A stretch of DNA of 64,000 nucleotides from Bremerella sp. P1 (GTDB lineage: Bacteria; Planctomycetota; Planctomycetia; Pirellulales; Pirellulaceae): positions 496,001 through 560,000 of the forward strand of contig NZ_CP118164.1 of assembly GCF_028748185.1 (NCBI RefSeq). Reading direction: 5' to 3'. Positions 9,048 through 18,554 of the stretch are shown here, in pieces. Each line of letters starts with the position of its first letter. Within the stretch, counting starts at the first letter, position 1. The translations under genes and the position numbers were made by a program. The notes beneath the pieces are model-generated. The model saw nothing but the letters and a program-made list of their open reading frames with translations. It was not told the origin of the DNA and ran no database searches.

Positions 9048-10391
9048 ATGTACAACCGCATCCTGATCGCCAACCGTGGCGAGATCGCTCTACGTATCAT
9101 TCGTGCCTGTAAAGAACTGGGCATCGAAACGGTCGCTATCTTCAGTGAAGCCGACCGGGACGCCGCCTATTTAAAACTGGCCGACGAAGCCTATTGCGTG
9201 GGTCCCGCCAAGAGTGCCCAAAGCTACCTGAAGATCGATCGCGTCATTAGCGCTGCCGAAGTGGGCAACGTCGAAGCGATCCATCCCGGTTATGGCTTCC
9301 TGGCCGAGAATGCCGAGTTCAATGACATCTGCCGTAGCTGCAACATCGACTTCATCGGCCCCACGCCGGAAGCGATGGCCAAGCTGGGTGATAAGAACAC
9401 GGCCCGTAGCATGGCACGCGAAGCGAATGTGCCTGTCGTTCCCGGTTCGGCCGGCTTGATCGAAGACGAAGACGAAGCACTGAAGATTGCTCACGAGATT
9501 GGCTTTCCCGTGCTGATCAAAGCAACCGCCGGTGGTGGTGGCCGCGGTATGCGTGTGGCAGCCAACGACCTGGTGCTGAAGAACGCTCTGAATCAGGCTC
9601 AAACCGAAGCGGGCGCGGCTTTCGGTAACGCCGGCGTGTACATCGAAAAGTACGTCGAACATCCGCGTCACGTCGAAGTTCAGGTGATCGCCGACCATCA
9701 TGGCAATGCGGTCCATCTGTTCGAGCGTGAATGCAGTACGCAGCGTCGCCACCAGAAGCTGATCGAAGAGAGCCCCGCTCCGAACCTTTCGCAGAAGACA
9801 CGCGACGAGATCTGTGCGGCTGCCGTACGGATGATCAAGGCGGCCGACTACCAGAATGCCGGTACCGTCGAGTTCATCGTCGACAAGGACGAAAACTTCT
9901 ACTTCATCGAAGTGAATGCTCGTATTCAGGTCGAACACTGCGTGACCGAAATGGTCACCGGCGTGGACCTGATCCAAGCTCAAATCCGCGTTGCCTCCGG
10001 CGAACCGCTTCCCTGGAAGCAAGAGGACATCAAGCTGCAAGGCGCGGCGATCGAATGTCGTATCAACGCCGAAGACGCTGATAAGAACTTCATGCCATGC
10101 CCTGGTAAGATCAACCAGTTGATCGTCCCCGGTGGTCCTGGCGTGCGATTCGACTCGCATGTTTACAGTGGCTACACCGTTCCACCGCATTACGATTCGA
10201 TGATCGGCAAGCTGCTCGTCCATCGCAACACGCGTGAAGAAGCCATTCGCTGCATGCTGCGTGCACTCGACGAGATCCGCACTGACGGCATCACCACTAC
10301 GGCAAACTTCCACAAGAAGGTGCTGAACCACTCTGCGTTTGCAGAAGGAAAGATCGACACCACGTTTGTCGAACGAACCTGGTTCTCTTAA
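9048..10391 (+). CDS. accC: Biotin carboxylase subunit of acetyl-CoA carboxylase
   Basis: 447 residues, the usual length. It has the biotin-carboxylase N domain ([18 protein letters not shown]), an ATP-grasp domain with the glycine-rich loop [12 protein letters not shown] near 160-171, the RQHxK-like [13 protein letters not shown] near 234-246, [14 protein letters not shown] near 284-297, and a C-terminal domain with ECRINAED. It carboxylates the biotin on AccB using ATP and bicarbonate. GAGGAAG precedes ATG 9048. The carboxyltransferase genes are not in the window. Confidence 0.97.
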   Translation: MYNRILIANRGEIALRIIRACKELGIETVAIFSEADRDAAYLKLADEAYCVGPAKSAQSYLKIDRVISAAEVGNVEAIHPGYGFLAENAEFNDICRSCNIDFIGPTPEAMAKLGDKNTARSMAREANVPVVPGSAGLIEDEDEALKIAHEIGFPVLIKATAGGGGRGMRVAANDLVLKNALNQAQTEAGAAFGNAGVYIEKYVEHPRHVEVQVIADHHGNAVHLFERECSTQRRHQKLIEESPAPNLSQKTRDEICAAAVRMIKAADYQNAGTVEFIVDKDENFYFIEVNARIQVEHCVTEMVTGVDLIQAQIRVASGEPLPWKQEDIKLQGAAIECRINAEDADKNFMPCPGKINQLIVPGGPGVRFDSHVYSGYTVPPHYDSMIGKLLVHRNTREEAIRCMLRALDEIRTDGITTTANFHKKVLNHSAFAEGKIDTTFVERTWFS

Positions 10392-10629
10392 TCACCTCAA
10401 AGCGCGGCTTGAAACGACAAGTCGCGCTATTTGACGGCCAGCGTTGACAAAGCTTTCGCAACAACGGCTGTCGCATTTCTACCAAAATGGCGTTTGGTTG
10501 TAACAAACGCTTCCGGCAGCGGTAATTCTCTACGACACCGCGAGTTTTGCCTTCAATTTCGTACCTAACCTGCGAAAATAGTAGGCTCGCCCACCACCCA
10601 CCCCGTCTAGCCAAGATTTGGTGCTGCTG

Positions 10630-12204
10630 ATGATCTCTCGTCCACTTTTCGTGCTGATCGCCGCTTGTTCCCTGTTCCCGTTTGCGAGCACCGCACTGGC
10701 CGATGCCCCAGGTAGCCGGCCCAATATCATTTTCGTGCTGGCCGACGATATGGGCTGGAATCAGCCTGGTTTCAATCATCCTGAAGAGGCCTCGCTAACG
10801 CCCAATATGGACAAGCTGGCCGCCGAAGGGATGCGACTCAACGAGTTCTACACGCACAGTGTGTGTGCTCCGACGCGATCGGCGTTTCTTACCGGCCGAT
10901 ACGCATTTCGGACCTGGAGCGACTGGCGCACCGAAGACTTCGGCAAGCCAAGCTATCTGGCCAAGCTGGGGCTCGAACTGGCCCATACCAAGAGTGGTGA
11001 ACCAACCCGGCGGATTCATGCCCTCGACACCAACGAACGCACCATTGCTGAAGCTTTGCAGGAAGCTGGCTACTTCACGGCCCTGCTGGGCAAGTGGCAC
11101 CTGGGAGAATGGCTACCGGAGCATCTTCCGATGGGGCAGGGCTTCGACTATCAGTACGGGCACTATGCCTGGGGCATCGACTACTACACCAAGACGATCG
11201 TGCATAACGCACCGGCCCGCTATGCCGTGTACGACTGGCATCGCAATCAGCAACCGGTCGACGAAGAGGGCTACGCCACAGATTTGATCGCGGACGAAAC
11301 CGTTCGACTGATCGAATCTCGCAAGGGTAACGACGAACCATTCTTCATGTACGTCGCGTTCAACGCCGTGCATGGCCCACTGAATCCGCCCCCTGGATTT
11401 GAAGGCGATCCGAATTATCCCCTGGCGATTCGCGATGCGATGCTCGAAAGTCTTGATAAAGCCGTGGGACGCATCGAACAGGCCATTGAGAAGAACGGCT
11501 TCAAGGAAAACACGCTCTTTGTTTTCGCCAACGACAATGGCCCCGTGCTGGAAGAAATGAGCAAGCCGTTTCGCGGCACCAAGAACACGACCTTCGAAGG
11601 AGGCGTTCGCCAGCCATGTGTGATTCGGTGGCCTGGTCATATCGCTCCTGGCACTGCCAAAGATGGCCTGGTTTTTATTGCGGACTTCTTCCCAACCTTC
11701 ATTACCCTGGCCGGCGGCAACCACAAACAAGAACGCCCGATCGACGGACTGGACATGACCGGGGCGTTCTTCTCTGGCGAGAAGAGCCCGCGTAACGAGA
11801 TCATTTACGACGTCGCTGGCAGCGTACGATTGCCGACGATTCGACGTGGTGACTTCAAGCTGATGGGAGAAATGCTGTTCAACATTCACGACGATCCTTC
11901 CGAGCAAACCAATGTTGCCATCAAGCATCCGCGACTCGTGGCAGAGCTTAGCGAACGACTGGATGTCGTCGGCAAGGAACGCCCACCGCTTGGCGACAAA
12001 CCGCTGCTGATGGACCCGCCGCTCCCTTATGTTTATGGCGCCAATGAGCAAGACGATGTACCGCAATGGCTGATCGAGAAGGTCGATGCCGTCCGCGCGA
12101 CACAGCCGAAAGAGTGGGCTCCAGGCGAAACTCCTTGGCCCAAAGCGCCGCAAGGAGCCGAAGCGAGCAAGATGGATGGTCTGCGCGATGAAGTTGTGAA
12201 GTAG
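10630..12204 (+). CDS. Secreted type I sulfatase
   Basis: About 524 residues from ATG 10630; a TTG at 10618 is possible but less likely. A signal peptide ends near ALAD. The formylglycine site is C-A-P-T-R at Cys79 ([13 protein letters not shown]), which must be activated by a sulfatase-modifying enzyme not encoded here. The metal-binding start ([15 protein letters not shown]), GKWHLGEW, and the later FANDNGP segment are also present. It is an arylsulfatase-family enzyme for sulfated polysaccharides, a large family in marine planctomycetes; the substrate is not predictable. A LamG-like gene follows at 12291 on the same strand. Confidence 0.93.
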   Translation: MISRPLFVLIAACSLFPFASTALADAPGSRPNIIFVLADDMGWNQPGFNHPEEASLTPNMDKLAAEGMRLNEFYTHSVCAPTRSAFLTGRYAFRTWSDWRTEDFGKPSYLAKLGLELAHTKSGEPTRRIHALDTNERTIAEALQEAGYFTALLGKWHLGEWLPEHLPMGQGFDYQYGHYAWGIDYYTKTIVHNAPARYAVYDWHRNQQPVDEEGYATDLIADETVRLIESRKGNDEPFFMYVAFNAVHGPLNPPPGFEGDPNYPLAIRDAMLESLDKAVGRIEQAIEKNGFKENTLFVFANDNGPVLEEMSKPFRGTKNTTFEGGVRQPCVIRWPGHIAPGTAKDGLVFIADFFPTFITLAGGNHKQERPIDGLDMTGAFFSGEKSPRNEIIYDVAGSVRLPTIRRGDFKLMGEMLFNIHDDPSEQTNVAIKHPRLVAELSERLDVVGKERPPLGDKPLLMDPPLPYVYGANEQDDVPQWLIEKVDAVRATQPKEWAPGETPWPKAPQGAEASKMDGLRDEVVK

Positions 12205-12290
12205 GTGGAAGTCCCATCGGCGTGCAGGTTACAATCTGCAAATTGCAAGATAGCCTGCTCACCCAAACTAACTTCGTCCCGAGTTCCTCC

Positions 12291-13157
12291 ATGCTGCATC
12301 GTCTCTTTGCGCTTGTCGCATTACTTGGTTTCGCTTCTGTCTCCTATGCCCAGGAGGTCTCTTCCTCTGTCGTGCAGCGGCCAGGACTGATCTGCTTTTG
12401 GGACTTCCAGAAACCGACCGACAAGGGTTACGTCAGCAGTGGGCCAAATGCTTATGCATTGAAACCCCAGAACGGCCCCATCCAACAAGCCGAGGAAGGG
12501 ATCTTTGGCTCGAGCTTGAAGATTCGCCAGGGGCAATGGCTATTACTGCCGCGGGAAGATTGTCCCGCGTTAAACTTTCGCGGCAAAGACGAAGTTACGA
12601 TCGTCGCTTGGATTCAGCGCGAAAGTGAAGCCAACTGGCAGTACATTGCTGGGATGTGGAATGAACGCGACGCGAAGCGGCAATACGCTTTGTTCACTTG
12701 CGCTGCCAGCCAAACCAATTTCGAAACGATGGACCGCATTCCCGCCAAGCACCAAACGCATGGCTATGCCTCAGATGTCGGTGGTGCGACGCCCGGCAAG
12801 CCCTTTTGCTTTTCCTATGCTTCCGGAAAATTGAAACTTCCCAAAAGCGAGTGGACTATGATCGCCTACACCTACGATCACGAGTTCCTTCGCGTCTACG
12901 TCAACGGCAAGCTGGACGAACACCCAGGCTACAATCCATTTCCGTGGAACAAGCCCATCTTTGATGGCGGTGAAGACGGAGCCGATTTCACGGTCGCTCG
13001 CCAATGCCTACCGAATTGGCCTCACTACCCAGAGGCCGAGAAACCAATTCGCAAGCAAGGCTTTGGCGGAAAGCTCGGCGGACTAGCCGTCTACAAGAGA
13101 GCCTTGTCCGCCGATGAGTTGGAAGCGATCCACGAAGCAACGCTAGGCAACCGGTAA
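12291..13157 (+). CDS. Secreted LamG/concanavalin-like domain protein
   Basis: About 288 residues from ATG 12291, which begins a clear signal peptide (cleavage after SYAQ); the longer GTG frame from 12222 is less convincing. The body has features of LamG/laminin-G-like sugar-binding jelly rolls: FTVVAWIQR-like '[11 protein letters not shown]', [21 protein letters not shown] and a closing [20 protein letters not shown] segment. Its position 86 bases after the sulfatase suggests joint action on a polysaccharide. No catalytic residues were recognised, so binding is as likely as hydrolysis. Confidence 0.82.
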   Translation: MLHRLFALVALLGFASVSYAQEVSSSVVQRPGLICFWDFQKPTDKGYVSSGPNAYALKPQNGPIQQAEEGIFGSSLKIRQGQWLLLPREDCPALNFRGKDEVTIVAWIQRESEANWQYIAGMWNERDAKRQYALFTCAASQTNFETMDRIPAKHQTHGYASDVGGATPGKPFCFSYASGKLKLPKSEWTMIAYTYDHEFLRVYVNGKLDEHPGYNPFPWNKPIFDGGEDGADFTVARQCLPNWPHYPEAEKPIRKQGFGGKLGGLAVYKRALSADELEAIHEATLGNR

Positions 13158-13187
13158 GTTGTAGGCGACTTCCAAGTTGAGAGTTGG

Positions 13188-13388
13188 TTACAAACCTTCT
13201 TGCTCGCGGGCAGCGCGCTGTTGGAGTTGGGCGCGAAGTTCCTCTTTCGACTCGGGCGTCATATCCTTCTGCTGCGCCACCGGCTTACCGCAGCCGGCCA
13301 AAGCCGTGCAGGAAATGATGGCAATCAACCCCAGGGGGACGAGCGACTTTTTCAAACGGTCTGCAACGAAGCGCGGATTGGTGAACAT
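13188..13388 (-). CDS. Small lipoprotein paired with a DUF1559 gene
   Basis: 66 residues. A basic N-terminus, a hydrophobic segment and the lipobox ALAGC (Cys32) predict lipid anchoring. The mature part is only about 34 residues, charged and helical (SKEELRAQLQQRAAREQ). It starts 69 bases after the stop of the DUF1559 gene on the same strand and is probably cotranscribed with it. The same arrangement recurs three more times in this window. Confidence 0.75.
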   Translation of the reverse strand: MFTNPRFVADRLKKSLVPLGLIAIISCTALAGCGKPVAQQKDMTPESKEELRAQLQQRAAREQEGL

Positions 13389-13456
13389 GTGGAGACAACT
13401 TTCTGGAGTGAAGATTATAGGCAGGAGGGTTCGATCAGCGAGTTCTCGTTGGCCGA

Positions 13457-14434
13457 TCAGTTTTGCGTGTTGATGTCCTTACCATCACGAGTGCCATACG
13501 CTTTCCACGCATCTCCGTCGATGGTTTCCGGAAAGAACTGCACACTTCCGTCACACAGCACGGCCAGTGCGCCGCCGGGATGATAGCTACTCGCCGGTGA
13601 CACGATCTTGTTAAAGTCGCCTGGTACGAACGCTGGCTGATTTGGTGGCAAAATATGGTTGTAGCCAGTTCGCCAGACGGAACCTTCCATCCAAGGAATT
13701 CCACGATAGCGCCAGTCTCCGGACCATGGAATGTTGAGCGGTTCCCAATCGAGTTGCATCATTTCATCACGAGCACCAGCAAAGTCCATTGCCGATGGCA
13801 TGCTGATCTCGAAGGCATCGAAGCGGTTCTTCGGCCCACCTGACGTATTTGCCCCAATCACTACCTCTGCAAAGGCTGCCGTATTACTTAAGCCATCGAC
13901 GATCTTTCCAAACGTTAACGGTGGAAGCCGCTTTACCGAGGACCCACCTTCGCCGTCCGCTTGAGGACCAAAGACACCATCCCAACCATTGAAGTGGACC
14001 CAGCTTCCCCAATTGCAGTGATAACTGGTGGCTCCCTGGCCAACTCCTTCGGCCGGAAATGGATCGCTCGGACACGCAAACCCAGGCGGCTGATTCATAC
14101 TCAACGTGAAGTTCGGTTCGGTGAACACTCCCAGGGTCAGGTCAGCCTGATCGGCGATGGCCGTTTGCTCCATGAACCCCAACAACATCGCATGGGGCGA
14201 GAAGTACGCCACCGCAGAGTATTCGCCGCCCGGGATTTCCTGATGAGCGCTTTCAAAGTTGTGCAGGGCCAGCCCAAACTGCTTGAGGTTATTCGAGCAC
14301 TCCGATCGACGCGCGGCCTCGCGTGCCTGTTGGACCGCCGGCAAAAGCAAAGCAATCAATACACCAATAATGGCAATAACCACCAAGAGCTCGACGAGGG
14401 TGAATGCCCGTCTTCTGATCCATAACAAACCCAT
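13457..14434 (-). CDS. DUF1559 pseudopilin-like protein (H-X9-DG type), copy 1
   Basis: About 325 residues from ATG 14434; the open frame upstream to 14599 has no domain character. A type IV prepilin-like signal ([20 protein letters not shown]) with Glu at the +5 position is followed by the near-invariant [15 protein letters not shown] helix and a globular DUF1559 domain. The C-terminus has the H-X9-DG motif ([16 protein letters not shown]). These proteins are processed like pseudopilins and are hugely expanded in planctomycetes; their role (surface fibres or secretion) is unproven. A small lipoprotein gene follows. Confidence 0.92.
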   Translation of the reverse strand: MGLLWIRRRAFTLVELLVVIAIIGVLIALLLPAVQQAREAARRSECSNNLKQFGLALHNFESAHQEIPGGEYSAVAYFSPHAMLLGFMEQTAIADQADLTLGVFTEPNFTLSMNQPPGFACPSDPFPAEGVGQGATSYHCNWGSWVHFNGWDGVFGPQADGEGGSSVKRLPPLTFGKIVDGLSNTAAFAEVVIGANTSGGPKNRFDAFEISMPSAMDFAGARDEMMQLDWEPLNIPWSGDWRYRGIPWMEGSVWRTGYNHILPPNQPAFVPGDFNKIVSPASSYHPGGALAVLCDGSVQFFPETIDGDAWKAYGTRDGKDINTQN

Positions 14435-14763
14435 TCGTCCATCTCCTGAAATGACAACTTGCGGTGTGAGCAATTCCTGCCCACGGGAATAACACAGATC
14501 AAAACGCAAATGAAGAAAGCAGCGAGTGTGCCATTTCCAGGCGAGGTTTTTCCGCTGAGCCACAGCAACCGACGTTAAACCAAGTAAATCTATAGACAAT
14601 TGAAAAAATTGAGGGTTTCACCCGTGCGGAAGTCGCACCAAGCAGCTACTCCCTAGAGGTGGCAATTGCGTAAGAAAACTTGCTTAACTTGCATGCAAGC
14701 TTGCCGGTATATCAAGCGGATATCATGATCTATCAAACCCCCTATTTATGTGCTGTAACGCAC
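14435..14763. other. Intergenic region upstream of DUF1559 copy 1
   Basis: No gene is convincing here. It holds a perfect 12-base palindrome, CTTGCATGCAAG at 14688-14699, inside a run of CTTGC repeats (14678-14705), which could be an operator. An A/T-rich stretch at 14595-14610 lies nearer the DUF1559 gene. Confidence 0.4.
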
Positions 14764-15050
14764 TCAGGAGGCTGACAATGCCAGCTCATCACCATGCGGA
14801 ACAAATCCAATTTCTTGCAGCACTCGATCGCCTGTTAGAAACGCGTCGTGATCTGCCGGGCTGAAGTTCACGGAAAAAAATTTTTCGCTTGGACCACCCA
14901 TCGCATCCCATGTCATGACGCGGCCAAAGCCAAGGATCACACCGTTAACATGGCAGTAGCGCCCACGAAATCCACAAAGTAATCGAACTCTCGAAACCGC
15001 ACCCCATCTGGATTGTGGTTAGGTTGAAAACCACCCCATAACGCATAAAA
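14764..15050 (-). pseudogene. Frameshifted remnant of an unidentified gene
   Basis: Reading the minus strand, one frame gives NPDGVRFREFDYFVDF up to about 14972 and then stops. A second frame, offset by a single missing base at about 14971, continues as RGRYCHVNGVILGFGR, then VMTWDAMGGPSEKFFSVNF and SPADHDAFLTGDRVLQEIGF, ending at TGA 14764-14766. Restoring one C (GATTTC-CGTGGG) joins the two. Codon use matches the neighbours. No start codon is found before the stop at about 15051, so the 5' end also appears lost. The family is not recognised. Either a decayed gene or a sequencing error plus truncation. Confidence 0.45.
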
Positions 15051-15100
15051 TCAGCGGTTCAGACAACTTACTGCAATCGATTCCCCTATGGATTTTGACC

Positions 15101-16396
15101 ATGGCCAACAGCCTTTCCCGTCCTGAACAGCCTGCACATAACTTTAAGCGTGTTGCGATCCTCTTTTCCGGCGGTCCAGCACCCGCTGCGAATGCGGTGA
15201 TTTCGACTGCGGCCGTTTCGTTTCTGCGAGCTGGCATCGAGGTCGTAGGGGTCTTGAACGGCTACTCGAACTTGATGCAGTTCGGTCCTGATCGCCCGAT
15301 GGAAGAGGACCGCGACTACATGCTCCTCAACCACAAGGCCCTCAGCCGCAGCCGTGCCAAGCAGGGCATCATGATCGGCACCGCCCGGGCCAACCCTGGC
15401 AAGGCGATCTCGCACCCCGATCACCTGAAGGACAAGGAACGCTGCAAGGCCTTCCAAACCACGTACGACGCACTTTGCTCGCTGGGTGTCGACGCCCTGA
15501 TCTCGATCGGTGGTGACGACACGCTGAAGACTGCCAACAAGTTCAAGTTGTTCCAAGACACGCTGCCCGAAGGCAGCAAGAAGATGCCGGTCGTCCACCT
15601 GCCTAAGACGATTGACAACGACTACAACGGCATCGACTTCACGTTCGGCTTCTTTACCGCGGTCGACTTCCTGGCGACTGAAATCCGCACGCTGCTGTAC
15701 GACGGCGAAGCCTCGAAGGCTTACTTCCTGTGCGAAGCCATGGGCCGTAGTGCTGGCTGGCTGGCATACGGTGCCGCGATCGCCGGCGAAGCTTCGCTGG
15801 TGATCAGTGTCGAAGACATCACCGGCGATTACGTCGAGAAAGAATGGGAAGAGGGGGGCAAGATCAAGAAGACGATGAACGTGCCGAAGGTGGTCGATCG
15901 CATCGTCAAGACCATGCTTGCCCGCGAAGCTGAAGGCAAAGAGTTTGGCGTGATCGTGCTCGCCGAAGGCTTGGCCGAAATGCTGCCAGACTCTTACCTG
16001 GAAGGCGTTGCCCGCGACGATCATGGCCACATTGCCATTACCGACATTCAGTTGGGCCGTACGTTCAGCAAGTGGGTTGCCCAAGCCTACGAAGAAAAGA
16101 CCGGCCGCAGCCGCAAGGTTACCGGCATTCAGCTGGGTTACGAATCTCGCTGCACCAAGCCACTGGCTTACGACGTAATCCTTGGTAGCCAACTTGGTGT
16201 TGGTGCTTACCGGGCATTGGTCGAGAAGAAGCTTAATGGCGTCATGGTTTCGGCCAAGGGTCAGTTCGAGTTGCAGTACGTCGACTTCACCGAGCTGGTC
16301 GATCAAGCCAACCTTGTGACGGTCGTTCGTCACATCGAACCAGGCTGCGACTACCAGAAGCTGGCCCGTTTCCTGGAAACCTACGTCAACGACTAA
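15101..16396 (+). CDS. pfp: Pyrophosphate-dependent 6-phosphofructokinase
   Basis: About 431 residues from ATG 15101 (a TTG at 15095 is the alternative). It has the PFK fold: FSGGPAPAANAVI at the phosphate-binding loop, GGDDTLKTANKF (Asp140), PKTIDNDYNGIDFTFGF and EAMGRSAGWLA. The second Asp in GGDD and the Lys in PKTIDND are the residues that distinguish PPi-using from ATP-using enzymes. It interconverts fructose-6-phosphate and fructose-1,6-bisphosphate with PPi/Pi in glycolysis. A strong terminator follows at 16426-16456, so it is probably monocistronic. Confidence 0.93.
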   Translation: MANSLSRPEQPAHNFKRVAILFSGGPAPAANAVISTAAVSFLRAGIEVVGVLNGYSNLMQFGPDRPMEEDRDYMLLNHKALSRSRAKQGIMIGTARANPGKAISHPDHLKDKERCKAFQTTYDALCSLGVDALISIGGDDTLKTANKFKLFQDTLPEGSKKMPVVHLPKTIDNDYNGIDFTFGFFTAVDFLATEIRTLLYDGEASKAYFLCEAMGRSAGWLAYGAAIAGEASLVISVEDITGDYVEKEWEEGGKIKKTMNVPKVVDRIVKTMLAREAEGKEFGVIVLAEGLAEMLPDSYLEGVARDDHGHIAITDIQLGRTFSKWVAQAYEEKTGRSRKVTGIQLGYESRCTKPLAYDVILGSQLGVGAYRALVEKKLNGVMVSAKGQFELQYVDFTELVDQANLVTVVRHIEPGCDYQKLARFLETYVND

Positions 16397-16425
16397 GCTC
16401 GTCGACAAGCCAACATCTTTCACCG

Positions 16426-16456
16426 AAAAGAGGCCGCCAAAGTGCGGCCTCTTTTT
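16426..16456 (+). terminator. Terminator after the phosphofructokinase gene
   Basis: AAAAGAGGCCGC (16426-16437) pairs with GCGGCCTCTTTTT (16444-16456) around a six-base loop. It starts 30 bases after the stop. Confidence 0.9.
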
Positions 16457-16601
16457 ATGCCTACCGAATATTGGACATTGACATCCAATTTCACCCGGGA
16501 TAGACTGACCCTCACAAACAGGACAAGATTATCCAATTTCAACCACCGCCACACTCTGACCAGTCACTAACCCCAAATTGTTCTCTTACCAGGAGATCCT
16601 C

Positions 16602-17129
16602 ATGCGTACGTCCCAGGCCGTTGTATGGACGCTGTTCACGGTAATGTTCTTGTTGTCATCGAGTTCGATCAGCCATGGCGAATCACCGAAAGAGGACGCC
16701 TCGGTAGAGAGGGCCCGGAAGATGGTGCAAATGATCGACGATATCTACAAAGGGGGCATCGTTCTCATCACTGAGAATTACGTCCATGACGAAGACGATT
16801 TGCCCGCCGGTATCGCCTTCAAAAAGCTCTTTGCCTCGGCGGAAGAGAAGGGGTGGCACAAGGTACGTTTGCTCGATGCAACCGATGAGCCGTACAACCC
16901 AGAGAACGCCCCTGCCGACCAGTTCGAGAAGGACGCGATTCAAGCCCTGCTGGCCGGCAACTCAGGCTACGAGAAAGTAATCGAACAAGACGGCAAGCGT
17001 TACCTTCGCTCTGCCACACCGGTTCCCGTCGTCATGCAGAAGTGCACCATGTGCCACGAACACTACGCCGATGTCAAAGCCGGCTCACCCATCGGCGCCA
17101 TCAGCTACACCGTGCCGATTGAAGACTAA
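16602..17129 (+). CDS. Exported DUF3365-type haem-binding protein
   Basis: About 175 residues from ATG 16602, which follows AGGAGATCCTC; a TTG at 16578 is less likely. A signal peptide ends near ISHGES. The mature domain resembles DUF3365 (Tll0287-like sensor fold). Near the C-terminus is CTMCHEHY, a single CXXCH c-type haem attachment site. A redox- or gas-sensing role in the periplasm is plausible but not shown. It stands alone between two terminators, with no kinase or cytochrome partner adjacent. Confidence 0.8.
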   Translation: MRTSQAVVWTLFTVMFLLSSSSISHGESPKEDASVERARKMVQMIDDIYKGGIVLITENYVHDEDDLPAGIAFKKLFASAEEKGWHKVRLLDATDEPYNPENAPADQFEKDAIQALLAGNSGYEKVIEQDGKRYLRSATPVPVVMQKCTMCHEHYADVKAGSPIGAISYTVPIED

Positions 17130-17157
17130 ATCCGCTCCCGAAATCAGATCCGCTTAT

Positions 17158-17187
17158 AGAGGTCGCATTATGCGACCTCTTTTATTT
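17158..17187 (+). terminator. Terminator after the DUF3365 gene
   Basis: AGAGGTCGCA (17158-17167) pairs with TGCGACCTCT (17171-17180), followed by TTTATTTTAT. Confidence 0.88.
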
Positions 17188-17313
17188 TATATCTGCGCTT
17201 TACATGCAGATCGGGCATGCCTTCTCACATAGCCAAATGGCGATTTGGGTAAGACGCAAGTCCCCAACCCAATCCAGTCAGCAAACAATTCCCGGGAATC
17301 CAGGAATTATTCA

Positions 17314-17342
17314 TTGACCCCACTCTACTGGGGCGATAAAAC
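17314..17342 (+). promoter_or_regulatory. Sigma-70-type promoter of DUF1559 copy 2
   Basis: TTGACC (17314-17319), a 17-base spacer and TAAAAC (17337-17342). The predicted start near 17349 leaves a leader of about 57 bases before ATG 17406. Confidence 0.5.
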
Positions 17343-17405
17343 GATTTAAGCCAGTAATCGATTAGCTATCTCATCATTATCTCTACTTTCAAATGAGGTC
17401 ATCAA

Positions 17406-18476
17406 ATGGCGAGTCACGGTCGCAATTCAGGCACAAGACGTGGTTTTACCTTGGTAGAACTTTTGGTCGTCATCGCAATCATCGGGGTATTAATTGCTTT
17501 GCTTCTGCCAGCCGTTCAGCAAGCCCGCGAGGCTGCCCGGCGAATGCAGTGCAGCAACAACATGAAGCAGCTGGGTCTTGGAATTCACAATTTCCATGAC
17601 ACCTATGGCTTCGTTCCTCCGGGCGGAGCTGTTGACCAGATTCCTTTCGGCACGCATGCCACGGGAAGTGCTTGGGGAAGCTCTTGGATGGTCTACCTGC
17701 TTCCGTTCATCGAACAGAATGTCCTGTACGACAAGTTCAATCTTGGTGGAGGTTCTGGCTGGGGAACGAATGCTGCGAACAATACCGCTGCATCCAAGGG
17801 TGTGTTGATCGACGCCTATCTCTGTCCTTCGTCGCCGCTCGATGAGCATTGCGCCGGCCCCAACTCGAATGGCCCGATCATGGCAGCCAGCTACGCAGCC
17901 ATCTCAGGTGCCGTGAATGGGTTGATTCCCAGTTACACCGAAAGCCGAATCAACACGCCGGGTTCATCCACCGGTTGTTGTTCTGGTGGTATTGCCAGCG
18001 GTGGCGGTGTGATGATTCCCAGTGGCAAGCTCGGCCTGGAATCGATCACGGACGGAACATCGAATACGGCAGTCATCGGTGAAATCAGCGACTTCCTGAT
18101 CACCGCCGACGGCTCGAAGCGTGACTACCGCAACAGTGCTCGGCACGGCTGGATCATCGGCTGGCGTTCGACCGCTTCCCCACCCAACGCCGGCAATGGG
18201 GGTGACCTGCGAACCTTCAACATGGTCACGATTCGATATCCCATCAATCAAAAGCAGCGTCCGGGTACCGGATGGCCAGACTGGCCAGGCAACTGTGGCG
18301 CGGACGGCATCTGCGACAATGCCAGCACCAACATGCCATTGGTCTCGGCCCACCCAGGCGGCGTAATGACACTGCTTGCCGATGGCTCGGTGCGTTTCCT
18401 GCCTGAGACTATGTCGATGGACGTTCAAGGTCGTCTCGTCACACGCGACGACGGCCAGGTCGTTGAACTTCCGTAG
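17406..18476 (+). CDS. DUF1559 pseudopilin-like protein (H-X9-DG type), copy 2
   Basis: 356 residues. It has a prepilin-type leader ([20 protein letters not shown]), the [18 protein letters not shown] helix and a DUF1559 body rich in Gly, Ser and Asn. The C-terminal H-X9-DG motif is intact (HPGGVMTLLADGSVRF). A two-Cys run (TGCCSGGIASGGG) near residue 190 is not shared with the other copies here. A lipoprotein gene follows 78 bases later, separated by a hairpin without a T-run. Confidence 0.93.
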   Translation: MASHGRNSGTRRGFTLVELLVVIAIIGVLIALLLPAVQQAREAARRMQCSNNMKQLGLGIHNFHDTYGFVPPGGAVDQIPFGTHATGSAWGSSWMVYLLPFIEQNVLYDKFNLGGGSGWGTNAANNTAASKGVLIDAYLCPSSPLDEHCAGPNSNGPIMAASYAAISGAVNGLIPSYTESRINTPGSSTGCCSGGIASGGGVMIPSGKLGLESITDGTSNTAVIGEISDFLITADGSKRDYRNSARHGWIIGWRSTASPPNAGNGGDLRTFNMVTIRYPINQKQRPGTGWPDWPGNCGADGICDNASTNMPLVSAHPGGVMTLLADGSVRFLPETMSMDVQGRLVTRDDGQVVELP

Positions 18477-18498
18477 TCGTCTCAACCAACTCCCAACA

Positions 18499-18524
18499 GG
18501 GCAACACGCATCGACGTGTTGCCC
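18499..18524 (+). promoter_or_regulatory. Intercistronic hairpin between DUF1559 copy 2 and its lipoprotein gene
   Basis: GGGCAACACG (18499-18508) and CGTGTTGCCC (18515-18524) form a perfect ten-base stem. No T-tract follows (TCGGCTCATCC), so it is more likely a partial terminator or an RNA-stability element that sets the ratio of the two products. Confidence 0.55.
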
Positions 18525-18554
18525 TCGGCTCATCCAACACCCACCAGAAAGACC

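Noticed and set aside
9171-10331. 386-residue minus-strand open frame
   Set aside because: Antisense of accC; residues look random.
14778-14864. 28-residue plus-strand ORF (MPAHHHAEQIQ) behind a perfect AGGAGG
   Set aside because: It is the complement of the gene remnant's 3' end, is very short, and leads nowhere; the AGGAGG is probably accidental.
15086-16423. 445-residue minus-strand open frame
   Set aside because: Antisense of the phosphofructokinase gene, and it runs through its terminator.
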